This document shows, in pieces, positions 1 through 6,719 of a stretch of DNA of 30,530 nucleotides (position 1 is the first letter of the stretch; each line of letters begins with the position of its first letter). A model generated the notes under the pieces. The model was not told the origin of the DNA and searched no databases. It saw nothing but the letters and a program-made list of their open reading frames with translations. This stretch comes from Bacillota bacterium (lineage in GTDB: Bacteria > Bacillota > Clostridia > Christensenellales > SZUA-584). The stretch lies in contig JAEZIW010000235.1 in assembly GCA_023436525.1 (NCBI GenBank), positions 1-30,530 on the forward strand, written 5' to 3'. Made by a program: the position numbers and the translations under genes.

Positions 1-840
1 CTTTAATGGCAGCGGAATGTCGATGTTCATTGTTTTCTTAAACACATGCGCGATAAGCCCTTCATTCATGCCAATCACGTCGTCCACATCCACGAACGAC
101 ATTTCAAGGTCGATCTGGGTGAATTCCGGCTGGCGGTCGGCACGTAGGTCTTCATCGCGGAAGCATTTGACGATCTGGAAATACCGGTCGAAGCCGGATA
201 TCATCAGAATCTGCTTCAATGTCTGCGGCGACTGCGGCAACGCATAAAAGCTGCCCGGATGAATGCGCGACGGCACAAGGTAATCGCGTGCGCCCTCAGG
301 CGTGCTCTTGGTCAGCATCGGCGTCTCAATATCGAGAAAACCGTTTTCGATTAAGTACTCACGCGCAGCAAACGCAATTTGGCTGCGCATCAGCAAATTT
401 TTCTGCATGGTCGGGCGTCTTAAATCAAGGAAGCGGTATTTCAGGCGCAGCTCCTCGCGCACCGCTGTGTCGTCATCAATTTCAAATGGCGGCGTTTGCG
501 CACGGCTTAACACCTTAAGCTCAGCGGCTTTAATTTCGATATAGCCGGTCGGCAGCTTCTCGTTAACCGTTTCCTCTTCACGGCGAACGATTTGGCCCTT
601 AACGGCGATAACAAACTCACTGCGAAGGCCGCTCACACGCGAAAAATCGCCTTGCAGCACCGATTCATCAAACACCACCTGCATGATGCCCGACCGATCC
701 CGCAGATCCACAAATATCAGCGCACCGAAATCGCGCCGCGTCTGCACCCAGCCCATCAGCGTCACGTCTTTACCGACATCGTCCACCGAAAAGTTTGTGC
801 AGTAATCTGTCCGTTTCCACCCCTGCAAAAATTCGCTCAT
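1..840 (-). CDS. aspS: Aspartyl-tRNA synthetase, N-terminal part (runs off left edge)
   Basis: Charges tRNA-Asp with aspartate in the cytoplasm. The 280 codons present start MSEFLQGWKRTDYCT and first give an anticodon-binding OB fold (about residues 1-105, with GWVQTRRDFGALIFVDLRD). The class II catalytic core follows, including LDLRRPTMQKNLLMRS and the motif 2 region FRDEDLRADRQPEFTQIDLE. Bacterial AspRS is usually near 590 residues, so more than half of the protein lies outside the window. The ATG overlaps the TGA of hisS in an ATGA junction, which shows translational coupling in a hisS-aspS operon, a common order in Bacillota. Expression should follow the T-box leader in front of hisS. Identity is very secure; whether the enzyme is discriminating or also charges tRNA-Asn cannot be judged from this part. 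Confidence 0.96.
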   Translation of the reverse strand, partial: MSEFLQGWKRTDYCTNFSVDDVGKDVTLMGWVQTRRDFGALIFVDLRDRSGIMQVVFDESVLQGDFSRVSGLRSEFVIAVKGQIVRREEETVNEKLPTGYIEIKAAELKVLSRAQTPPFEIDDDTAVREELRLKYRFLDLRRPTMQKNLLMRSQIAFAAREYLIENGFLDIETPMLTKSTPEGARDYLVPSRIHPGSFYALPQSPQTLKQILMISGFDRYFQIVKCFRDEDLRADRQPEFTQIDLEMSFVDVDDVIGMNEGLIAHVFKKTMNIDIPLPLK

Positions 841-2102
841 GATAACCCTGCCTTTATAATTTGATTCAGCTCCGCAAATGGAACCGTTTTTTCCTCGCTT
901 TTTGTCATATCGCGCAGCACGCAAACGCGCTTTTCCAGCTCGTCATCGCCGATGATGGCCACGAATTTTGCGCCCAGCTTACCCGCGAATTTGAGCTGTG
1001 CCTTTAGGCTGCGCCCCATATGGTCACAGTCGGCCTTAATGCCGTCCTCGCGCAAGCGCTTGGCCACGCAAAAACCCTCCACCGCCGCCGCTTCGCCGAG
1101 TGAGCAAACGTACACGTCGCAAAGGCTTGGCTGCGGCAATGCAATGCCGAGCGATTCGAGCACGAGCAGCAAGCGTTCGAGCCCGAGACCAAAGCCGATA
1201 CCCGGCATAGACGGCCCGCCCAGCTCCTCCACCAGCCCGTCGTATCGCCCGCCGCCGCACACGGTGCCCTGAGCGCCGATGTCCGTGGATATGATTTCGA
1301 AAACTGTCTTCGTGTAATAATCGAGCCCGCGCACGATAAACGGATTCACGCTGTATTGTATACCCGCCGCTTCGAGCCGTTTTTTCAGCCCGTCAAAGTG
1401 CGCGGCACAATCGCCGCACAGGCAATCCAGCATGACGGGCGCGTCACGCACTATCTCGCGGCACGTTTCTTCCTTGCAGTCGAGCGTGCGCAGCGGGTTT
1501 GTCACCATGCGCTCGCGGCAGTTCCTGCATAGCGATTCTTCTCTTTGCTTTAAGTATTCACGTAATGCGGCATTGTATGCCGGGCGGCATTGTTTGCAGC
1601 CGATGCTGTTGATATTCAGCGCAAGGCCGTTAATGCCGAGCGACTGAAACAATAACAGCGCAACCGTTATGACCTCCGCATCGATGGACGGCCCCTGTGA
1701 GCCGAACACCTCGACGCCGAACTGATGATGCTCTCTCAAGCGCCCTTTTTGCGACTTTTCGTAACGAAACACCGGGCAGTTAAGATAATACATTTTTGCC
1801 GGCATGGCTTCGCCGTACAGGCTGTTTTCCACAAAGCTTCTGACCACGCCCGCCGTGCCCTCGGGCTTTAAGGTGATGCTGCGCCCGCCCTTGTCTTCAA
1901 ATGTGTACATTTCCTTTTGCACGATGTCTGTTGTGTCGCCCACGCCGCGCAAAAACAGCTCGGTATGCTCCACCACCGGCGTGCGTATCTCTCTGTAACC
2001 GAAACGCGCGCATATGTCTCTTATCACCGATTCAACGTATTGCCAGTTCGCGCTCTGCGACGGCAGCACATCCTTCATTCCTTTCGGTGCCTGTGTCAGC
2101 AT
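837..2102 (-). CDS. hisS: Histidyl-tRNA synthetase
   Basis: Attaches histidine to tRNA-His. The 421 residues match the usual bacterial length. Class II motif 2 is at residues 113-131 (RYEKSQKGRLREHHQFGVE) and the histidine-binding signature RGLDYY at 258-263; the C-terminal anticodon-binding domain follows from about 320. An insertion between residues 169 and 232 carries nine cysteines (169, 172, 192, 195, 209, 214, 227, 229, 232). Cysteine-containing insertions here are known in clostridial HisRS, and their spacing suggests a bound metal, which is inference. The ATG at 2102 is preceded by AGAGGG. The gene is first in the hisS-aspS operon and overlaps aspS by four bases. A promoter and T-box leader lie directly upstream. 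Confidence 0.97.
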   Translation of the reverse strand: MLTQAPKGMKDVLPSQSANWQYVESVIRDICARFGYREIRTPVVEHTELFLRGVGDTTDIVQKEMYTFEDKGGRSITLKPEGTAGVVRSFVENSLYGEAMPAKMYYLNCPVFRYEKSQKGRLREHHQFGVEVFGSQGPSIDAEVITVALLLFQSLGINGLALNINSIGCKQCRPAYNAALREYLKQREESLCRNCRERMVTNPLRTLDCKEETCREIVRDAPVMLDCLCGDCAAHFDGLKKRLEAAGIQYSVNPFIVRGLDYYTKTVFEIISTDIGAQGTVCGGGRYDGLVEELGGPSMPGIGFGLGLERLLLVLESLGIALPQPSLCDVYVCSLGEAAAVEGFCVAKRLREDGIKADCDHMGRSLKAQLKFAGKLGAKFVAIIGDDELEKRVCVLRDMTKSEEKTVPFAELNQIIKAGLS

Positions 2103-2191
2103 TCAGAATCCCTCTTTTTCTTTAGATATAAAACTGTTTTTGATATTTTACCATAATTAGCGCAAAAATCTCTATGCCCTTTTGTCAAAAT

Positions 2192-2218
2192 AAAAAACCC
2201 TGTCTTAAAAAGACAGGG
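2192..2218 (-). terminator. T-box attenuator terminator
   Basis: On the minus strand CCCTGTCTT, loop TTT, AAGACAGGG, then six T. The 9-bp perfect stem with a U tract is the alternative fold to the T-box antiterminator, about 90 bases before the hisS start. Confidence 0.92.
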
Positions 2219-2398
2219 ACGAGTTTCTACCCGCGGTACCACCCTTGATTCCCAAGTTCATCCTTGGGCACTTTAGCGCTATTCACAATGCAAAGAGGCT
2301 GTTACCCGTCTCAAACCGGCTTCTTCCCGATTGCAGTCTGTGTCGGGAAGTCCCTGAAAAAGCGGCATTTATGAGCGAATGTCCTCTTCAATTGCCTT
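2192..2398 (-). promoter_or_regulatory. T-box riboswitch leader of hisS-aspS
   Basis: Read on the minus strand, the leader ends with the T-box core AAGGGTGGTACCGCGG (2231-2246), which in this family pairs with the free CCA end of uncharged tRNA. Just 3' lies an intrinsic terminator (2192-2218). Stem I closes with AAGAGG/CCTCTT and contains an apical hairpin TTCCCGA/TCGGGAA; a stem III hairpin CCAAG/CTTGG precedes the core. Uncharged tRNA should stabilise the antiterminator and allow transcription into hisS. The specifier codon is not certain: GAC (Asp) at 2308-2310 is the best candidate on the 3' side of stem I, and I see no equally placed CAC or CAT. Confidence 0.93.
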
Positions 2399-2427
2399 AT
2401 TATACACTTGCGCATTTTATTTGTCTA
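2399..2427 (-). promoter_or_regulatory. Sigma-A-type promoter of hisS-aspS
   Basis: Minus strand TAGACA (2422-2427), 17-bp spacer, TATAAT (2399-2404). Five of six -35 bases and all -10 bases match consensus. Transcription would start near 2392, just before stem I of the T-box. Confidence 0.85.
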
Positions 2428-2761
2428 TGCCCTATTTTTCATTCATACCCAAGCGTCTGCCGCCAAAGAATATGTAATTTGACGCGCAATCAGATTCTTC
2501 TGCGCTGTGTCGTTGTTCGCTTACGTCCCAACGGAACCCACATATACCTACCGCACCGTTTTAAACGAAAATCTGCGGCAGCGGTCACTCTTTCCACTGT
2601 CGCAGGTGAGCGAGTGCAGCCTGCTTCAAAACGGAGTCGTCATTAACTCATCAAGGATGACCGAAAATCATCTTTCTATCAGCCTGATTTATAAAATTGA
2701 TAGTGTTCGATCTTGAAAAAGGTATGTCCTTGTCTAAGAAACAAATTTGGCTCCATAAATG
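2428..2761. other. Gene-poor spacer between hisS promoter and ackA terminator
   Basis: No recognisable gene. The plus strand holds a 69-codon open frame from a GTG at 2507 to 2716 with fairly gene-like codon use but no ribosome site and no family I recognise; it may be the tail of a decayed gene, since the same frame is closed by a TGA at 2480. It is described as a finding rather than called as a gene. Confidence 0.5.
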
Positions 2762-2797
2762 AAAAAAGCGCCCGAGCCCAAAGCAACCTCTTCGGGC
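2762..2797 (-). terminator. Intrinsic terminator after ackA
   Basis: Minus strand GCCCGA ... TCGGGC with an inner AAG/CTT pairing, then GC and six T. It lies 26 bases beyond the ackA stop codon and closes the pta-ackA unit. Confidence 0.85.
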
Positions 2798-2822
2798 CCG
2801 AACACTTATTGCTGTTACAACC

Positions 2823-4016
2823 TTATTTGCAGAGCTCGTATGTATCTTCCGCAATCATCAGCTCTTCGTTGGTGGGCACGCACCACACCTGCACCCTTGA
2901 ATCATCAGCGGACAGGCGCATTTCTTTGCCGCGCACCTTATTGAGCTCGCTGTCAAGCTTAACGCCCATGTATTCAAGGCCGCTCACACACTTTTCACGA
3001 ATCACGCTATCGTTCTCGCCGATACCCGCCGTGAATATGATCGCATCCACGCCGCCCATCGCCGCCGCATACGCACCGATATACTTTTTAACGCCATAGC
3101 AGAACACCTCAATGGCTGTTGCCGCACGCTCGTTGCCTTCCGCAGCCGCTTTTTGCAAATCACGAAAATCGCTAGACACGCCGGAGATACCCAGAACGCC
3201 GCACTTTTTGTTCATGTAATCGCTCATCTGATCGGAATTCAGATTCATCTCACGCATCAGATTCGTGACAATCGCCGGGTCGATATCGCCGCAGCGCGTT
3301 CCCATCACCACACCCGCAAGAGGTGTTAACCCCATCGAGGTATCCACGCATTTTCCGCCGTCTACGGCAGCCATGCTCGAGCCGTTTCCGAGATGACAGG
3401 TGATGATCTTCAAATCCTTCTTGTCTTTGCCCATAAGCTTTGGCAGACGCTGCGATACATATTTGTGCGATGTGCCGTGGAACCCGTAACGGCGGATGCC
3501 GTATTCGGTGTAAGCGTCGTACGACAAGCCGTAAAGATACGCTTTTTTGGGCATGGTCTGATGGAACGCCGTATCAAAAACCGCTACCATCGGTGTATTC
3601 GGCATCGTGGCCTGACAAGCCTCAATGCCCATCAGGTTTGCGGGATTGTGCAGCGGGCCGAACTTGATGCATTCGCGTATCGCGTCCATTACCGCATCGT
3701 TAATAATCACGCTGTCAGAAAACTTCTCTGCTGCATGCAGCACGCGGTGCCCCACAGCGTTGATCTCGCTCATGTCCGATATGATGCCGTACTGTTTATC
3801 TGTGAGCGCACGCAGTACATGACCCATCGCCTGCTTGTGATCACTCATGTTCTCTTTGACTTCGAGCTTTTCTTTGCCTTGAGCGGTATGCGTGAGCATA
3901 GACCCTTCAATGCCGATACGCTCCACTAAACCTTTTGCCAGCACCTGTTCTTTTTCGATCTCGAACAGCTGATATTTCAAAGACGAGCTGCCCGCATTAA
4001 TAACCAGAATGTTCAT
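2823..4016 (-). CDS. ackA: Acetate kinase
   Basis: Interconverts acetyl phosphate + ADP and acetate + ATP in the cytoplasm, the ATP-forming last step of acetate fermentation. The 397 residues are the usual length. Family signatures appear in order: NAGSSSLKYQLFE at residues 7-19, GHRVLHAAEKFSD, AVFDTAFHQTMP (catalytic region), GFHGTSHKYVS, CHLGNGSSMAAV (phosphate-binding), GTRCGDIDPAIV and the adenosine-binding FTAGIGEND. The start is fixed by GGAGGT seven bases before the ATG. It follows pta by about 63 bases on the same strand and ends in a terminator, so the two form a pta-ackA operon. The direction in vivo (acetate production or uptake) cannot be read from sequence; an anaerobe would mostly produce acetate. 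Confidence 0.98.
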   Translation of the reverse strand: MNILVINAGSSSLKYQLFEIEKEQVLAKGLVERIGIEGSMLTHTAQGKEKLEVKENMSDHKQAMGHVLRALTDKQYGIISDMSEINAVGHRVLHAAEKFSDSVIINDAVMDAIRECIKFGPLHNPANLMGIEACQATMPNTPMVAVFDTAFHQTMPKKAYLYGLSYDAYTEYGIRRYGFHGTSHKYVSQRLPKLMGKDKKDLKIITCHLGNGSSMAAVDGGKCVDTSMGLTPLAGVVMGTRCGDIDPAIVTNLMREMNLNSDQMSDYMNKKCGVLGISGVSSDFRDLQKAAAEGNERAATAIEVFCYGVKKYIGAYAAAMGGVDAIIFTAGIGENDSVIREKCVSGLEYMGVKLDSELNKVRGKEMRLSADDSRVQVWCVPTNEELMIAEDTYELCK

Positions 4017-4079
4017 ATATTAACCTCCAAAATGAACTCACCACAAAAATTATGGTGTCCCTTTATCTATTTTTTATTT

Positions 4080-5066
4080 TTACAGTGATTGTACTGCCGT
4101 GATGGCCACAACCGAGACGATATCGTCTACACAGCATCCACGCGACAGGTCGTTCACCGGCGCGGCAAGACCCTGGCAGATCGGGCCGATGGCCTCAGCC
4201 CCCGCCAGACGCTGTACCAGCTTATAGCCGATGTTACCCGCCTGCAGATCGGGGAATATCAACACGTTCGCATGACCTGCCACCGGGCTGCCAGGCGATT
4301 TGAGCTGGCCGACGGATGCCACCAGCGCGGCATCGGCTTGAAGCTCACCGTCTACCATCAAATCAGGTGCCATTTGTTTCACGAGCTTTGTCGCATTGGC
4401 CACTTTGTCCACGTTTTCGTGTTTGGCGCTGCCCTTCGTGGAAAACGAGAGCATTGCGACTTTCGGGTCCATACCCGTCAGCTGAGATGCCGTTTTGGCC
4501 GTGGAAACGGCAATGGCGGCAAGCTGATTTTCATCCGGATTCGGGTTCACAGCGCAGTCGCCAAATACCATGACGCCGTTTTCGCCATAGCTTTCATCTT
4601 TGAGTATCATAATAAAACAACTGGAAACCACTGAAATGCCGGGTGATGTTTTGATTATCTGAAGTGCGGGACGCAACGTGTTGGCTGTTGTGTTGATGGC
4701 TCCGGCCACCATACCGTCTGCGTCTCCCATCTTTATCATCATGCATGCGTAGTAGAGCGGGTCTTTGACTTGCTGTAAGGCCTGTTCTTCTGTAACACCT
4801 TTGCTTTTGCGAAGCTCCCAGAAGGTGTTTGCGTAAGCTTGTGTCTTTCCGGATTTTTCCGGGTCGATGATTGTTACCCCGGTGTAATCGAGTCCTGCTG
4901 ATTTCGCTTTTATCTCGTCCTCGTTGCCGACGAGTATAACTTTGGCGATACCCTCTTTGGCGATAATCTCCGCCGCCTTAATCGTCCGTTCCTCCGCGCC
5001 CTCGGGCAGTACAATCCTCTTGCCCGCAATTCGCGCCTTTTGTTTAATGTCGTCCATCAATCCCAT
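4080..5066 (-). CDS. pta: Phosphate acetyltransferase
   Basis: Transfers acetyl between CoA and phosphate, feeding acetyl phosphate to AckA. With the ATG at 5066 the protein is 328 residues, the usual size of the short bacterial Pta without the N-terminal DRTGG region. Signatures include GKRIVLPEGAEERTIKAA near the N terminus, KMGDADGMVAGA, and the C-terminal PINDLSRG-like segment APVNDLSRGCCVDD. The frame stays open to 5147, but the extra 27 residues are hydrophobic and unlike the family, and they would overlap the divergent promoter region, so the start MGLMDDIKQKAR is chosen. The upstream GGGAG is rather distant (about 13 bases); GGGAC five bases away may serve. It is transcribed divergently from tmcAL. 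Confidence 0.96.
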   Translation of the reverse strand: MGLMDDIKQKARIAGKRIVLPEGAEERTIKAAEIIAKEGIAKVILVGNEDEIKAKSAGLDYTGVTIIDPEKSGKTQAYANTFWELRKSKGVTEEQALQQVKDPLYYACMMIKMGDADGMVAGAINTTANTLRPALQIIKTSPGISVVSSCFIMILKDESYGENGVMVFGDCAVNPNPDENQLAAIAVSTAKTASQLTGMDPKVAMLSFSTKGSAKHENVDKVANATKLVKQMAPDLMVDGELQADAALVASVGQLKSPGSPVAGHANVLIFPDLQAGNIGYKLVQRLAGAEAIGPICQGLAAPVNDLSRGCCVDDIVSVVAITAVQSL

Positions 5067-5110
5067 TTTTCGTCCCAAGCTCCCTTCTAAAAAAAACAAT
5101 GATATGTATG

Positions 5111-5139
5111 TCAACAATACATCTGCGTAGTGGTATAAT
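5111..5139 (+). promoter_or_regulatory. Probable promoter of tmcAL
   Basis: TCAACA (5111-5116), 17-bp spacer, TATAAT (5134-5139), 52 bases before the tmcAL start. The -35 overlaps TTGACA on the other strand, which could drive pta, so the site may be bidirectional; the matching minus-strand -10 is weak. Confidence 0.6.
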
Positions 5140-5191
5140 TGAGCCATCGACTATTATATATAATTCAAACGTGTTTGAAAAGGACAAAATC

Positions 5192-6355
5192 ATGTTTATT
5201 TTCGGCATAATTTCAGAATATAATCCATTTCACATGGGACACGCGCGCCAAATTTCGCTGACGCGCCGTTCAGACGATGATTTGATTATTTGCGCCATGA
5301 GCGGCGGCTTTGTGCAGCGCGGCGAACCGGCTGTTTTTGACAAATGGACACGCGCCAAGTGCGCGCTGTTGGGCGGCGCGGATGCCGTGATAGAACTGCC
5401 GCTGCTTTACGCGATTCAAAGCGCGCAAGGTTTTGCCTCGGGCGGCGTGAACGTGCTGGCTGCGGCGGGCACGACGCACCTGAGCTTCGGGTGTGAGACG
5501 GACGACGTCGGGCTGCTGCAAAGCCTTGCCGCCAAGCTCGGGAATGAAGACGACGATTATAAAGAAACGCTCAAGGCGCATTTAAGCGCCGGTGTCAGCT
5601 TTCCGCGCGCACGCATGAGCGCCGCCGATGCGCCCGATATTGCCTCGATGCCCGGCGCGCTGCTTGGCATTGAGTATTTAAACGCCATCAGCCAATACCA
5701 GCCGCATATGACGCCGTTAGTGGTGAAGCGCGAGGGCGCGGCGTATCACTCGGATGATATCAACGCGTATCTGCCGAGCGCAACCGCGATACGCACCGCG
5801 CTGGCCGCCGAAGATACGGACAAGGCACTCATGGCGATGCCCGGAATCTGCGCGGATTATGTGCGCGAGCAATTCGAAAAAGGGCTGACCCCGGCATACG
5901 CGGATGCGTTTGACAACGCGCTGATTACCACACTGCGTCTTAAAGGCCGTGATTATATTGCGCAGCTGCCCGATGTGAGCGAGGGGCTGGAAAACCGTAT
6001 TTATGACGCGGCGCTCAAATGTCGCACGAGAAGCGAGCTGATTGCGCTGGTGAAAACCAAGCGCTATACTTACGCGCGCATTTCGCGCATACTGCTGTGT
6101 GCGCTGCTCGGCATCACGCGCGAGATGATACAGGCGGCGAACGCCGCCCCCGTTTCGCATATACGTGTGCTCGGCGCGAAAAGCCCCGAGGTGCTCAAAA
6201 AGCTCGCGTCTGTTTCAAAGGTGCCGATTGTCACGACTGCCGCGCCGCCATACCCCGATATAGACATCGCCGCGAGCAACGTGTGGGCGCTGACACAGAC
6301 GGCAAAGCCGTTTTGCGACGGCAACCGGGACTATACGCAACGGCTGCTGATTTAG
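5192..6355 (+). CDS. tmcAL: tRNA(Met) cytidine acetate ligase (TmcAL, YlbM family)
   Basis: TmcAL activates acetate with ATP and acetylates cytidine 34 of elongator tRNA-Met. The N terminus FGIISEYNPFHMGHARQI has the nucleotidyltransferase HxGH motif (HMGH); the segment SGGFVQRGEPAVFDKW is also typical. The 387 residues match the family's roughly 390-410. The ATG at 5192 is chosen because AAAAGGAC lies just upstream and family homology starts there; the frame continues upstream to 5099 without relevant residues. It lies back to back with pta, the other acetate-handling gene, a neighbourhood seen in many clostridia. In Bacillus subtilis ylbM is near ylbH-ylbI-ylbJ; relatives of these lie further right in this window. 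Confidence 0.95.
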   Translation: MFIFGIISEYNPFHMGHARQISLTRRSDDDLIICAMSGGFVQRGEPAVFDKWTRAKCALLGGADAVIELPLLYAIQSAQGFASGGVNVLAAAGTTHLSFGCETDDVGLLQSLAAKLGNEDDDYKETLKAHLSAGVSFPRARMSAADAPDIASMPGALLGIEYLNAISQYQPHMTPLVVKREGAAYHSDDINAYLPSATAIRTALAAEDTDKALMAMPGICADYVREQFEKGLTPAYADAFDNALITTLRLKGRDYIAQLPDVSEGLENRIYDAALKCRTRSELIALVKTKRYTYARISRILLCALLGITREMIQAANAAPVSHIRVLGAKSPEVLKKLASVSKVPIVTTAAPPYPDIDIAASNVWALTQTAKPFCDGNRDYTQRLLI

Positions 6356-6357
6356 CT

Positions 6358-6388
6358 AAAAAAATAACCTCCCGAAATTCCGAGAGGT
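6358..6388 (-). terminator. Possible terminator reading leftward
   Basis: Minus strand ACCTC/GAGGT stem with an imperfect inner helix, then TTATTTTTTT. The T tail is only on the minus strand, so it would stop leftward transcription into tmcAL from the M56 side rather than end tmcAL itself. Confidence 0.4.
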
Positions 6389-6460
6389 GACTAGGCTGTT
6401 GAAAAAGTTACTTATGTCTTTCTATTGGAGTGTTAGAACTCAACTATATATTAGTTCGGA

Positions 6461-6491
6461 ATCCCATGTTTAAATCGTTTTGCCATGGGAT
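6461..6491. repeat. Inverted repeat ATCCCATG/CATGGGAT
   Basis: Perfect 8-bp arms with a 15-base loop. The sequence TATCCCATGT recurs at about 21155 inside the right-hand repeat cluster, and the following 6492-6520 resembles the degenerate palindromic repeats seen at 25160-25233. Probably remains of a small interspersed element. Confidence 0.45.
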
Positions 6492-6660
6492 GCTCACGTC
6501 GCTTCGTTCCTCAGCATGACTCTAAGGTAGGCTTATCAACATACTTAACTTCCGTGGAATCTTGAAGGTTGATAGGCATCGATGGAATGATAACTAACTT
6601 AATAAATCCATAATATCAACAGGTTCTATCTATACGAATAATATTTGATAGTTGGCGCTT

Positions 6661-6694
6661 GCGCAGCCGGCACCGTTTGTCAATGCCGGCCGCG
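6661..6694. repeat. GC-rich hairpin downstream of the M56 gene
   Basis: GCCGGCA (6666-6672) pairs perfectly with TGCCGGC (6684-6690), and flanking GCGC bases extend the stem to about 11 bp with one wobble. No U tract follows on either strand, so it is not a standard intrinsic terminator; it could protect the 3' end of the M56 transcript. Confidence 0.5.
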
Positions 6695-6719
6695 TGCGCG
6701 CGCGTGGTGGTGGGGAACT

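Larger units (their letters stand above)
6356..6719. other. Gene-free region with hairpins and a short inverted repeat
   Basis: No credible gene. Three structures stand out: a hairpin at 6358-6388, a perfect 8-bp inverted repeat ATCCCATG/CATGGGAT (6461-6468, 6484-6491) followed by a degenerate interspersed-repeat-like stretch, and a GC-rich hairpin at 6661-6694 just after the M56 gene. The rest is AT-rich and featureless. Confidence 0.6.

Noticed and set aside
2245..2646. 133-codon plus-strand frame
   Set aside because: It runs antisense through the T-box leader and promoter and has no protein likeness.
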